Shown here piece after piece: positions 1-6,968 of a DNA stretch of 11,989 bases. The position numbers and the translations under genes were made by a program. Below the pieces are notes generated by a model. That model was not told the DNA's origin, ran no database searches, and saw only the letters and a program-made list of their open reading frames with translations. Positions within the stretch are counted from its first letter, which is position 1. Each line of letters begins with the position of its first letter. Source of the stretch: RGIG5579 sp045601445 (GTDB lineage: Bacteria; Bacillota; Clostridia; Oscillospirales; SIG627); assembly GCA_045601445.1 (NCBI GenBank), contig JAZRZQ010000051.1:1-11989 (forward strand), given 5' to 3'.

Positions 1-2
1 AA

Positions 3-46
3 AAGAGAGAGTCTTACGGAATTTTGCTTCCGCATGACTCTCTCTT
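3..46. terminator. Strong hairpin, probable bidirectional intrinsic terminator
   Basis: A perfect 11-bp inverted repeat (AAGAGAGAGTC at 3-13, GACTCTCTCTT at 36-46) encloses a second 5-bp stem (CGGAA at 17-21, TTCCG at 28-32) with a 6-base loop. On the plus strand a T-rich tail follows (GTTTTTATT from 49). On the minus strand the stem is followed by T residues (complement of the A run at 1-4), continuing out of the window. The malQ stop lies 120 bases upstream in the leftward direction, so this is the first convincing terminator for the beta-galactosidase-malQ transcript. It could also stop a rightward transcript entering from outside. The structure is seen directly; termination is inferred. 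Confidence 0.72.
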
Positions 47-66
47 CTGTTTTTATTGCAAGTTTC

Positions 67-99
67 GCATTCGTTTAACAAATGCACAGGGCTATGCCC
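67..99. other. Two small palindromes in the malQ downstream spacer
   Basis: An imperfect 9+9 dyad (GCATTCGTT, one base, AACAAATGC; 67-85; one mismatch) is followed closely by GGGC-TAT-GCCC (89-99). Neither has a T-run on either strand that would make it a terminator. They could be minor RNA structure in the leftward 3' untranslated region or a protein-binding dyad. No function can be assigned from sequence. Confidence 0.3.
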
Positions 100-165
100 A
101 TACCCCTTATAAAATTTCTCCGATAAGGACATCACCCATTGCGAGTCGTTCTTTTTTCTTTCGGT

Positions 166-1548
166 TTATTTTTTTACCCGTCCGTACATCTCGTTCATCC
201 GACGAAAATGCTCGGCGTCCAGCCCTGCAAGTGCCTCGGCGCTGATGCGGAAGGTCCAGTTTCCGTCTGCCTTTCCCGGTGTGTTGAAGCGGGTGTCCGA
301 GCCGTAGCCCATCAGATCCTGAATCGGGAAGATCACAAGCGAGGCGCGTGAGCGCATCATCACCCTTAAAATGCACTCGTAACAGCGATCCCAATCGCTC
401 CCTTCAAAGCCGATGTAGGAGAGGATCTCGCGCCGAAGCGTATCTTCCTGCTCCCAAATAAAGCCGAGCAGGGTGTTGTTGTCGTGCGTGCCCGTGTAGG
501 CAACGGTGTTTTCGGTGTAATTGTGCGGCAGATGGGGATTGCAGGGGTTGCCGTCAAAGCCGAATTGGAACACCGCCATACCGGGCAGGCGACTTTGACG
601 CAGGAGCTTCTCTACCTTCTCGTCAATGATGCCGAGGTTCTCCGCCACCAGAAGCTTTCCCTCTGCCACCTTCTGAAGCGTTCGGATCAGCGCCATCCCC
701 GGACCCTTTTTCCAGCTTCCGTCCTTGGCGCTTCGGCTGCCTTTGGGAATGTGCCAATACTCCGCGATCGCACGGAAGTGATCGAGCCGCACGCCGTCAA
801 AGAGACAGAGGGTGTGGGCGAGCCTTTCGCTCCACCACGAAAAGCCGTCCTTTTTCATTTCATCCCATTGATAGAGCGGATTTCCCCAGAACTGTCCGTC
901 CTCAGAAAAATAATCGGGCGGCACGCCCGCCACGCCGCTCGGGTCGAAGGCCTCGGGCGCGGCCTCGGTGTCGGCGGAATCGGCCGAAACGTAAAAGGGA
1001 AGATCCCCGAGAATGGAAATGCCTCTTTGATTGGCGTATTCCTTCAAAAGCGACCATTGGCGATAAAAGTGGTATTGCGTGAATCGGTGATAAAAGCGCT
1101 CGTCCTCACCGCCCCCGTCCCGCTTTGCCAAAAAATCGCAGTGCTTGGCAAGCGTTTTTCTCTCGGCAAAAAAGGAGTCGATCGTGCGACGGTCGCTCAC
1201 GCGCTCGGCGGCCTTTTTCAGGATCGCCCTGCGCTCGTCTCCGAGCCGCTCGATCTCGCAGGCGTAGGAGATCCTCTGCCTTGCGCTCTGCAGCTCCGAG
1301 GAACTCAGAAGTCCCTCGCGGGAGAGCATATCAAGGTCTAAATATGCCACGTCACCCGCAAAGGAAGCGGGAGACATATAGGGGCTTCGGTAGGAGTCGG
1401 GCACGCAAAAGGGAAGCACCTGCCACCACGAAAAGCCTGCCTTGGCCAAAAAATCAATAAAATCGTAAGCGCCCCGTCCGAAGCTGCCGCAGGAGTATTC
1501 CCCCGGCAGGGCCGAAACGGGCATCAGAACGCCGCTTTGTCTTTCCAA
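166..1548 (-). CDS. malQ: 4-alpha-glucanotransferase (amylomaltase, GH77)
   Basis: This enzyme transfers maltooligosaccharide segments between alpha-1,4-glucans in the cytoplasm, releasing glucose and making longer chains that glycogen/maltodextrin phosphorylase can use. Numbered from the upstream TTG at 1554, the protein shows the family's N-terminal block (SGVLMPVSALPGEY, about 7-20; FIDFLAKAG; WWQVLPF), GDLPFYVSADSAD (183-195), the nucleophile Asp258 in VRLDHF, the acid/base Glu305 in VAENLG, and Asp358 in GTHDNNT. At about 460 residues it is slightly shorter than the usual roughly 500. The first loop, normally GPTGYGDSPYQ in the family, is altered (VPDSYRSPYM), so acceptor preference may differ. 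Both candidate starts are TTG (1554 and 1548). The AGAGG at 1560-1556 lies only 1 base from the first but 7 bases from the second, so I chose 1548, giving 460 residues. The gene follows the beta-galactosidase stop by 2 bases and is almost certainly cotranscribed and translationally coupled with it. Confidence 0.92.
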   Translation of the reverse strand: MERQSGVLMPVSALPGEYSCGSFGRGAYDFIDFLAKAGFSWWQVLPFCVPDSYRSPYMSPASFAGDVAYLDLDMLSREGLLSSSELQSARQRISYACEIERLGDERRAILKKAAERVSDRRTIDSFFAERKTLAKHCDFLAKRDGGGEDERFYHRFTQYHFYRQWSLLKEYANQRGISILGDLPFYVSADSADTEAAPEAFDPSGVAGVPPDYFSEDGQFWGNPLYQWDEMKKDGFSWWSERLAHTLCLFDGVRLDHFRAIAEYWHIPKGSRSAKDGSWKKGPGMALIRTLQKVAEGKLLVAENLGIIDEKVEKLLRQSRLPGMAVFQFGFDGNPCNPHLPHNYTENTVAYTGTHDNNTLLGFIWEQEDTLRREILSYIGFEGSDWDRCYECILRVMMRSRASLVIFPIQDLMGYGSDTRFNTPGKADGNWTFRISAEALAGLDAEHFRRMNEMYGRVKK

Positions 1549-1550
1549 AT

Positions 1551-4394
1551 TCAAACCTCTTTTCCGATCGGTTCAAACGAGATGCGGAATGCGATCTCTT
1601 TTTCGTCGATGCAATACGGCTCCAAAAGTGTCGGCCCGCAGGAATTTGATCCGAGTCCCGATACACGGTAGTCGATACGCAAATGCGTTTTTCCGTCCGC
1701 GACCAGCTCGTTTGAGTGCCTTGCCGCCTGAATGGCATCGGCGCAGTGGCGCAAAACGGAAAATTCAAACGGCTCATCGGCAGAAAAGCGCAGTCCGCCG
1801 ATCAAAAGCTCTCTTGCACCGAAGTGGTTTCCGTGCTCCTGCGGCATCGGATAGGGGACGTATTCGCGAGAGGCACGGCTTTCGTAGCGGCCGACGGGCG
1901 CGGCGTGGTGCATATCGCAGTAGCTTTCCTGCGGCCCGTGAGCGTAATAGGAAAAGGCCGCGTCGGGCTCGGGCAGAGTGAAGTCAAAGCCGAATCGCGG
2001 GAGCATAAAGGTTCTCTCGCGCACGCTTCCCTTGAAATCGTAGCAGACTCTGCCGTTTGTGTGGATGCTCACGCTCATACGGTATCGCAGAAAGGGCGCG
2101 CGGGAAACCCCCGCCAGAGAGCCCTCGACCTCGATCACGCCGTCCTTTTGCTTGCAGGAATAGATCTTCGAGAACGCGCAGTTGAGGTTTTCTCCCTCCC
2201 AAATGCTGTTCAGCCAATTTTGACTGATCTTGCGGTCGTTGTCGCACATCGGACGGAAGGCCGACAGCGTCGGGATCGCGGCGATCTGCTCGACCGAGCC
2301 GATGCGAATGCGGTCAAAATTGCCGTAGCGGCAGTCGAATCGGTAGGAAAAGCCGTCTCCCTCTGCAATCAGATAATGTCCCTCGGCCCGAAGCGGAAGA
2401 AGCGGTGCGCAGGTCTCGTGCGGCTCAGGCTCGCACAGGCTGTGCTGACAGATCGCAACGCCCCTTCCGTCCCGTTCCAGCTCGACGTTTAAATGCGCTC
2501 CCAAGCGGCAAGAGAGGATTTCGGGGATTTCCACAGGAAGGCTTGTCTCTGTGAGCGGCGGCAGGGACAGCCGCATCTCTCTGCGCGAGAGGATCTCTCC
2601 GTCCTTTTCGACGGAAAGGATCAGGTTGTATTCACAAAGATCGGTAAAGCTCAGGCGGTTGCGCACCGTCAGAGTACCGTCCTCCCAGCTTGTGACAATG
2701 GGCTGATAGGCACGCTTGGCTTCGAGAGAGCCTGCCTTGAGGCTGCGGTCGGCAAATACGATTCCGTCACAGCAGAAGTTGCCCGCGTTCGTTTTCTCAC
2801 CCTCAAAATCGCCGCCGTAATACTCTACGCCGTTTCTGGTTACGACGTGATCCGCCCATTCCCAGATACAGCCGCCGATGAGATTGGGGTAGCGGTCGAA
2901 CAGATCGGTGTAGCCGACCACGTCACCCGGCCCGTTGCCCATCGCGTGCGCGTATTCGCAGAGAAAAACGGGCATATCAATGGAGGGGTCCTGTGCGTAT
3001 TCTTCCAATTTTTGGTACGAAAGATACATTCGGGAATACACGTCGGCATCCTCGATGCCCCCCTCGCGGGAGGCCTCCTCGCAGTGGATCAGGCGCGTCG
3101 GATCAAGCTCGCGTGCCCGCTCTGCCATCGCCCGATGGTTCTCGCCGTGTCCGCTTTCGTTGCCAAGAGACCACATAATGATCGAGGGGTGGTTTTTGTA
3201 CGCTTGCACCATTCTCTCCAAGCGCTCGACAAATTCTTTTTTCCAGATCTCCTGCGTCACCGGCCAAGCGCCGCTCTCCACGTCGTAGGAGTAATCCTGC
3301 GCGGGGTAGCGACGGCAAAAGCCGTGCGTTTCAATGTCGGTCTCGCAAATGACGTAAAAGCCCATCTCGTCGCACAGCTCCAACAGATACGGTGCGGGGG
3401 GATAGTGCGAGGTGCGGATGCAGTTGACGTTCAATTCCTTCATCAGCTCAAGGTCCTTTCGGATCTCGTCCTCGGTCTGACACCAGCCGCCGTATTTTGA
3501 GGTATCGTGATGATTGACTCCGTAGAGCTTGACGGGCGTTTGGTTGATGAGAAGCTCGTTTTTTTCGGAAATGCTCACCGAGCGCAGAGCGGTGTTCATA
3601 CGGATCAGCTCTCCCGCCCGCTCCAATTCGAGTCGGTAGCAAAACGGCTTTTCCGCATTCCAAAGGATCTTCTCTTGCGGCACGAAGCTGAATTCTCCTT
3701 CGGCCGTCTCGTCACACAGAAGACGATCCTTCTCCCACACCTTTACCCGCGCCGTACCGTCAAAGACGGCGTGAATGCGATCGGCCTCGGGCAGAACGGT
3801 CACGCTCGTTATGTGTCCCTTCGGGCGTTGCAGAAGATTGACGTCGCGGAAGATGCCGTGGTAGCGGAACGCATCCTGATCCTCTAAATAACTGCCGCAA
3901 GACCATTTGAACACCTTGACGATCAGCGTGTTTTCTCCCTCGCGGGCAAAATCCGTCAGATCAAACTGCGCGATCAGACGGCTTGCCTGTGTAAAGCCGA
4001 TCCTTTTGCCGTTCAGATACACTTCCGCGCAGGAGGATACCCCTTCCAGCGACAAATACAATTTTCCCCAAAGAGAGGGAAGCGTAAAGCGCTTGCGGTA
4101 CACCCCGCAGGGGTTATCATCGGGAACGTAGGGCGGATCGCAGGGGATGGGATAATTCTGGTTGGTGTAATTGGGGTTTTCATAGCCCTGCAGCTCCCAG
4201 CACGAGGGCACGGGAATCGTTTCCCATTGCTCCATGGCAAACGGATCTGCCGGCAAATCGGAGTCGCGCTCGAAAAACAAAAAATCCCAAGTCCCGTTCA
4301 GACAGGTGATCTCACTTGCTCCGGCGGGGCGAAAAAAAGGCGTGGCAGGCATCCTTCCCGCCGAGGTCTTGTCCGGTCTTTCATAAAAACGCAT
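1551..4394 (-). CDS. lacZ: Beta-galactosidase, glycoside hydrolase family 2 (LacZ type)
   Basis: This enzyme hydrolyses terminal beta-galactosides such as lactose to galactose plus an aglycone or glucose. It has no signal peptide and is presumably cytoplasmic. The 947 residues carry the full LacZ domain order: sugar-binding jelly roll (about 30-190, with LNGTWDF and NPNYTNQNYPIP), immunoglobulin-like domain (about 195-275), and TIM barrel (about 280-560). The barrel has the acid/base Glu413 in SLGNESGHG and the nucleophile Glu480 in LCEYAHAMGNG. A linker domain follows, then the C-terminal beta-sandwich typical of the long LacZ form (YAHGPQESYCD, PQEHGNH, and GLGSNSCGP near 913). It is a little shorter than the E. 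coli enzyme (1,023-1,024 residues). Start ATG at 4394 has AGAGGG 7 bases upstream. The preferred substrate cannot be read from sequence, since GH2 LacZ-type enzymes in gut Firmicutes also act on galacto-oligosaccharides. No lactose permease or galactose genes are in view. Confidence 0.93.
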   Translation of the reverse strand: MRFYERPDKTSAGRMPATPFFRPAGASEITCLNGTWDFLFFERDSDLPADPFAMEQWETIPVPSCWELQGYENPNYTNQNYPIPCDPPYVPDDNPCGVYRKRFTLPSLWGKLYLSLEGVSSCAEVYLNGKRIGFTQASRLIAQFDLTDFAREGENTLIVKVFKWSCGSYLEDQDAFRYHGIFRDVNLLQRPKGHITSVTVLPEADRIHAVFDGTARVKVWEKDRLLCDETAEGEFSFVPQEKILWNAEKPFCYRLELERAGELIRMNTALRSVSISEKNELLINQTPVKLYGVNHHDTSKYGGWCQTEDEIRKDLELMKELNVNCIRTSHYPPAPYLLELCDEMGFYVICETDIETHGFCRRYPAQDYSYDVESGAWPVTQEIWKKEFVERLERMVQAYKNHPSIIMWSLGNESGHGENHRAMAERARELDPTRLIHCEEASREGGIEDADVYSRMYLSYQKLEEYAQDPSIDMPVFLCEYAHAMGNGPGDVVGYTDLFDRYPNLIGGCIWEWADHVVTRNGVEYYGGDFEGEKTNAGNFCCDGIVFADRSLKAGSLEAKRAYQPIVTSWEDGTLTVRNRLSFTDLCEYNLILSVEKDGEILSRREMRLSLPPLTETSLPVEIPEILSCRLGAHLNVELERDGRGVAICQHSLCEPEPHETCAPLLPLRAEGHYLIAEGDGFSYRFDCRYGNFDRIRIGSVEQIAAIPTLSAFRPMCDNDRKISQNWLNSIWEGENLNCAFSKIYSCKQKDGVIEVEGSLAGVSRAPFLRYRMSVSIHTNGRVCYDFKGSVRERTFMLPRFGFDFTLPEPDAAFSYYAHGPQESYCDMHHAAPVGRYESRASREYVPYPMPQEHGNHFGARELLIGGLRFSADEPFEFSVLRHCADAIQAARHSNELVADGKTHLRIDYRVSGLGSNSCGPTLLEPYCIDEKEIAFRISFEPIGKEV
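1556..1560 (-). promoter_or_regulatory. malQ ribosome binding site inside the end of lacZ
   Basis: AGAGG (minus strand, 1560 to 1556) lies in the last codons of the beta-galactosidase gene. Its 7-base distance to the TTG at 1548, against 1 base to the TTG at 1554, decides the malQ start. Its position just before the upstream stop codon suggests translational coupling. Confidence 0.65.
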
Positions 4395-4429
4395 CGTATA
4401 GCCCTCTTCTTTTCTCGTGTTGTAAGGTC

Positions 4430-4458
4430 ATCGTAGCATAGAAAAAACGGCAAGTCAA
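4430..4458 (-). promoter_or_regulatory. Predicted leftward sigma-A promoter for lacZ-malQ
   Basis: On the minus strand there is a -35 box TTGACT (4458-4453, 5 of 6 consensus), a 17-base spacer, and a -10 box TACGAT (4435-4430, 4 of 6). The -10 is preceded by TGC (4438-4436), an extended -10 element. Transcription would start near 4423, leaving an untranslated leader of roughly 30 bases with the AGAGGG ribosome binding site before the ATG at 4394. Seen by eye only. Confidence 0.58.
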
Positions 4459-4498
4459 GAAAAGACGTTTTGTTTTTTTGCTTTTTGGGTGGGAAAAT

Positions 4499-4528
4499 AA
4501 AATAATAACCAATTTTTTTTATTATTTT
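4499..4528. repeat. Perfect 10-bp A/T-only inverted repeat between divergent promoters
   Basis: AAAATAATAA (4499-4508) and TTATTATTTT (4519-4528) are exact reverse complements separated by 10 bases. The dyad lies about 40 bases upstream of the lacZ -35 box and about 20 bases upstream of the glgC -35 box. It could be an operator or could arise by chance in AT-rich sequence. The surrounding T-tracts (4513-4520, 4525-4529, 4533-4539) and A-tract (4542-4546) recur at roughly helical spacing and may bend DNA or act as an UP element for the glg promoter. Confidence 0.45.
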
Positions 4529-4549
4529 TGACTTTTTTTGTAAAAACTA

Positions 4550-4578
4550 TGGAAAATCTTTCCTTCGCGCGTTATAAT
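4550..4578 (+). promoter_or_regulatory. Predicted sigma-A promoter of the glgCDAP operon
   Basis: A perfect -10 box TATAAT (4573-4578) lies 17 bases after TGGAAA (4550-4555, 4 of 6 match to TTGACA). The flank upstream of -35 is almost pure A/T. The start site would be near 4585, giving a leader of about 60 bases to the glgC start. I see no riboswitch-sized structure or terminator in that short leader, only a weak CGCA/TGCG stem. The better-looking -35 at 4528 (TTGACT) has no -10 box at usable spacing. Confidence 0.6.
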
Positions 4579-4630
4579 AGAGGAAAATAAGCTCGCAACA
4601 AGTGCGTATTGGGGCGGGTGGATGATCGTT

Positions 4631-4636
4631 GGGAGG
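4631..4636 (+). promoter_or_regulatory. glgC ribosome binding site
   Basis: GGGAGG ends 9 bases before the first of two tandem TTG codons (4646 and 4649). The sequence continues CGAT, so the match to the anti-Shine-Dalgarno extends with one mismatch. An out-of-frame ATG (4639) sits between this site and the TTG, only 2 bases from GGGAGG. It opens a 44-codon frame ending at 4773 that resembles nothing. Confidence 0.65.
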
Positions 4637-4645
4637 CGATGAAAG

Positions 4646-5836
4646 TTGTTGTATCAGAAAAAAGAATGTATCGCAATGCTGTTGGCGGGCGGTCAGGGAA
4701 GCCGGTTGACGGTCTTGACCGAGGAGACTGCCAAGCCGGCCGTTCCCTTTGGCGGGAAATATCGGATTATTGACTTTCCCCTGTCTAACTGTGTCAACTC
4801 CGGCATTGATACCGTTGGCATTATGACGCAGTATCAGCCGCTGGAATTGAACGAATACATCGGAAACGGCGCTCCGTGGGGACTCAACAGCAACAACGGC
4901 GGCATCCACGTGCTTTCTCCGTATTCCAAGAGCCGCAGCAGTGAGTGGTACAAGGGAACGGCCAATGCCATCTATCAGAACATCGCCTTTATCGAGCGCT
5001 ACCGTCCGAGCCACGTTCTCATCCTTTCGGGAGATCATATTTATCGGATGCGCTACAACCGTATGCTCCGCCGCCACATTCAGGAGGGCGCGGACTGTAC
5101 CATCGCCGTGTTCAACGTCCCCCTCGAGGAGGCAAGCCGTTTCGGCATTATGAATGCCGATGAAAACGGGGTCATCCAAAGCTTTGAGGAAAAGCCCAAA
5201 AAGCCCAAGAGCACCCTTGCTTCCATGGGCATTTACATCTTCAAGTGGGAGGTTTTGCGCGAATACCTTGAGAAGGACAGCCTTGATCCGAACTCTTCCA
5301 ACGACTTCGGGAAGGACATCATTCCCGCTCTGCTGCGCGACCGTCACCGCCTGATCGCTTACCCCTTCTCGGGTTATTGGAAGGACGTCGGCACCATCGA
5401 CAGCCTCTGGAGCGCCAATATGGATCTGCTCGGAGAAAAGCCGGAGCTGGATCTGAAAAGCGGCGAGATGCGCATCTACGCCAGAAACTTTGCCAAGCCC
5501 TCGAGCTTTATTTCCTCGCAGGCCGTGGTTGAAAATTCCTACATCGCCGAGGGCAGCACCGTCCACGGCAAGGTCTACAATTCCATCATTTCCACCGGCT
5601 GCGTGATCGAGGCAGACGCCGAGGTTCACGACAGCGTCGTGATGCCGGACGTTGTGATCGAAAAGCGCGCGGTCATCCGTCACGCCATCATCGGGCAGGA
5701 AAGCGTGATCCATCAGAACGCCCGCGTTGGGGATTCCCCCGATTTCTATCCCAAGAGCGCGTGGGGCATTGCCGTGGTCGGCAAGGGAAGAGAGATCGAG
5801 CAAAACGGGGTCATCAGCCCCAAACAGCATTATTAA
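4646..5836 (+). CDS. glgC: Glucose-1-phosphate adenylyltransferase, catalytic subunit
   Basis: This enzyme makes ADP-glucose from ATP and glucose-1-phosphate, the committed and usually allosterically controlled step of glycogen synthesis. The 396 residues hold an N-terminal nucleotidyltransferase domain (about 8-260): the GGQGSRL loop (15-21), PFGGKYRIIDFPLSN with Lys38 at the activator-site position known from E. coli GlgC, SGDHIY with the metal/catalytic Asp130, FEEKP with Lys183 that contacts glucose-1-phosphate, and SMGIYIF (193-199). A left-handed beta-helix C-terminal domain with hexapeptide-like repeats follows. The start is TTG: an in-frame stop lies just upstream (4640-4642), the first ATG (codon 11) falls inside the conserved block, and GGGAGG is suitably placed for the TTG at 4646. 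First gene of a tightly spaced operon; glgD follows after 13 bases. With GlgD present, the working enzyme is likely a GlgC/GlgD heterotetramer. Confidence 0.96.
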   Translation: MLYQKKECIAMLLAGGQGSRLTVLTEETAKPAVPFGGKYRIIDFPLSNCVNSGIDTVGIMTQYQPLELNEYIGNGAPWGLNSNNGGIHVLSPYSKSRSSEWYKGTANAIYQNIAFIERYRPSHVLILSGDHIYRMRYNRMLRRHIQEGADCTIAVFNVPLEEASRFGIMNADENGVIQSFEEKPKKPKSTLASMGIYIFKWEVLREYLEKDSLDPNSSNDFGKDIIPALLRDRHRLIAYPFSGYWKDVGTIDSLWSANMDLLGEKPELDLKSGEMRIYARNFAKPSSFISSQAVVENSYIAEGSTVHGKVYNSIISTGCVIEADAEVHDSVVMPDVVIEKRAVIRHAIIGQESVIHQNARVGDSPDFYPKSAWGIAVVGKGREIEQNGVISPKQHY

Positions 5837-5841
5837 GGAGG
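5835..5841 (+). promoter_or_regulatory. glgD ribosome binding site overlapping the glgC stop
   Basis: AAGGAGG shares two bases with the TAA stop of glgC and lies 8 bases before the glgD ATG at 5850. This excludes the long upstream in-frame extension into glgC and suggests terminating glgC ribosomes help initiate glgD. Confidence 0.75.
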
Positions 5842-5849
5842 CCCTTTCG

Positions 5850-6968
5850 ATGAAAGCAATGGGAATCGTTTTTTCCAATATTTACGACGGCTCTCTCGGT
5901 GAATTGACCAGCGTGCGCACCGTTGCGTCTCTTCCGTTCGGCGGCCGTTACCGCCAGATCGACTTCGTTCTGTCCAATCTCTCCCATTCGGGTATTTACA
6001 ACATCGGTCTGATTACCAAATACAACTACCGCTCTCTGATGGATCACCTCGGCTCCTGCGCCGAGTGGGATCTGAACCGCAAAAACGAGGGCTTGGTCTT
6101 TTTGCCGCCCTTTGCCAGCGGCAATATGAGCGGTGTCTACAAGGGCAAGCTCGAGGCGCTGTACGCCGCCAGGAGCTTCCTTGCCAACGAGGAGTATGAA
6201 TTCGTCGTTCTGTGCGACTCGACCGTGCTTTGCAACATCGACTACCGCGCGGCCATTGAGCAGCACGTGCGCACCGGTGCGGACGTGACGGCCATCACCT
6301 CTCCCGCCTCGGAAAAGAAGGGCAAGAAAAAGCCTCTGGTCGTCAAGGCGGGCCGAAACGGCAAGGTGAGCGAGCTTTTCGTGGACGTGCCCGACAAAAA
6401 GGGCTATCAATCCGGTATGGGAATGTTCATCGTCCGCCGAGACTTTCTTTTAAAGGAGGCGGAGGAGGCCTATTCCCGCGGTTACACGCATCTTGAGCGT
6501 GACCTGCTTCAGCGCCGCTTCAATCAGGGAGATCTGAAGATTTACACCTACCTGTTCCGCGGCGTCGTGCTTCGCAATCACGACATTCCTTCTTACTATG
6601 AAAACAACCTCGCCCTTCTCGACGAGAAGGTGCGCAAGGGGCTGTTTTTGCCCGACCGTCCCATCTATACCAAGGTGCGCGACGAGGCACCGACCTATTA
6701 CGCACCCCAAAGCAAGGTCTCCGATTGCATTCTGGCCGACGGCTGTGTGATCCGGGGCAAGGTCGAGAACAGCGTGCTTTTCCGCGGCGTCGAGATCGAA
6801 GAGGGTGCCGAGGTGCGCGAGTGCATCGTGATGCAGGGTACCCGCATCGGTAAGGGCGCCAAGCTCGAATGCGTCATTCTCGATAAGGACGTCACCGTTA
6901 CCGAAGGGGCGGAGCTGAAGGGCACGTCGGCACACACGGTCATCGTGCAAAAGGGAGAAACTGTATGA
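5850..6968 (+). CDS. glgD: ADP-glucose pyrophosphorylase regulatory subunit
   Basis: This GlgC paralogue is the modulatory subunit of Firmicutes ADP-glucose pyrophosphorylase. In characterised systems GlgD is inactive alone but raises activity or changes effector response when bound to GlgC. The fold is retained over 372 residues: PFGGRYRQIDFVLSN (29-43) aligns with the GlgC activator block, and hexapeptide-like repeats occupy about 290-365. Catalytic signatures are lost: the GGQGSRL loop is replaced by SNIYDGSLGEL (9-19), the GDHIY block reads CDSTVLC (Asp123 kept), FEEKP is absent, and the activator-site Lys is Arg33. The start is the ATG at 5850, set by AAGGAGG at 8 bases; a longer in-frame reading into glgC is not conserved protein. 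Its TGA overlaps the glgA ATG by 4 bases (ATGA). That the subunit is catalytically inactive here is inferred from these substitutions. Confidence 0.95.
   Translation: MKAMGIVFSNIYDGSLGELTSVRTVASLPFGGRYRQIDFVLSNLSHSGIYNIGLITKYNYRSLMDHLGSCAEWDLNRKNEGLVFLPPFASGNMSGVYKGKLEALYAARSFLANEEYEFVVLCDSTVLCNIDYRAAIEQHVRTGADVTAITSPASEKKGKKKPLVVKAGRNGKVSELFVDVPDKKGYQSGMGMFIVRRDFLLKEAEEAYSRGYTHLERDLLQRRFNQGDLKIYTYLFRGVVLRNHDIPSYYENNLALLDEKVRKGLFLPDRPIYTKVRDEAPTYYAPQSKVSDCILADGCVIRGKVENSVLFRGVEIEEGAEVRECIVMQGTRIGKGAKLECVILDKDVTVTEGAELKGTSAHTVIVQKGETV

Noticed and set aside
67..99. Palindromes at 67-85 and 89-99 as malQ terminators
   Set aside because: Neither is followed by a T-run in the leftward direction; the hairpin at 3-46 is far better.
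484..1341. 285-codon plus-strand frame inside malQ
   Set aside because: Opposite-strand shadow of an intact GH77 gene with conserved catalytic blocks; no ribosome binding site.
4528..4533. TTGACT as -35 of the glg promoter
   Set aside because: Good hexamer, but no -10 box occurs 16-19 bases downstream; the TATAAT at 4573 is 39 bases away.
4585..4645. Riboswitch or attenuator in the glgC leader
   Set aside because: The leader is about 60 bases, with only a 4-bp stem and no terminator hairpin plus T-run.
4639..4773. 44-codon frame from ATG 4639 as a leader peptide for glgC
   Set aside because: The ATG is only 2 bases from GGGAGG, the frame overlaps the conserved start of glgC, and the peptide shows no attenuator-like codon run.
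5727..5849. 41-codon N-terminal extension of glgD into glgC
   Set aside because: The GlgD family begins near the ATG at 5850, which has a strong AAGGAGG 8 bases upstream; the extension lies entirely in the end of glgC.
4547..5878. 443-codon open frame opposite glgC
   Set aside because: Codon-aligned mirror of glgC extended into the AT-rich leader; repetitive V/D/G/H composition typical of an antisense shadow.
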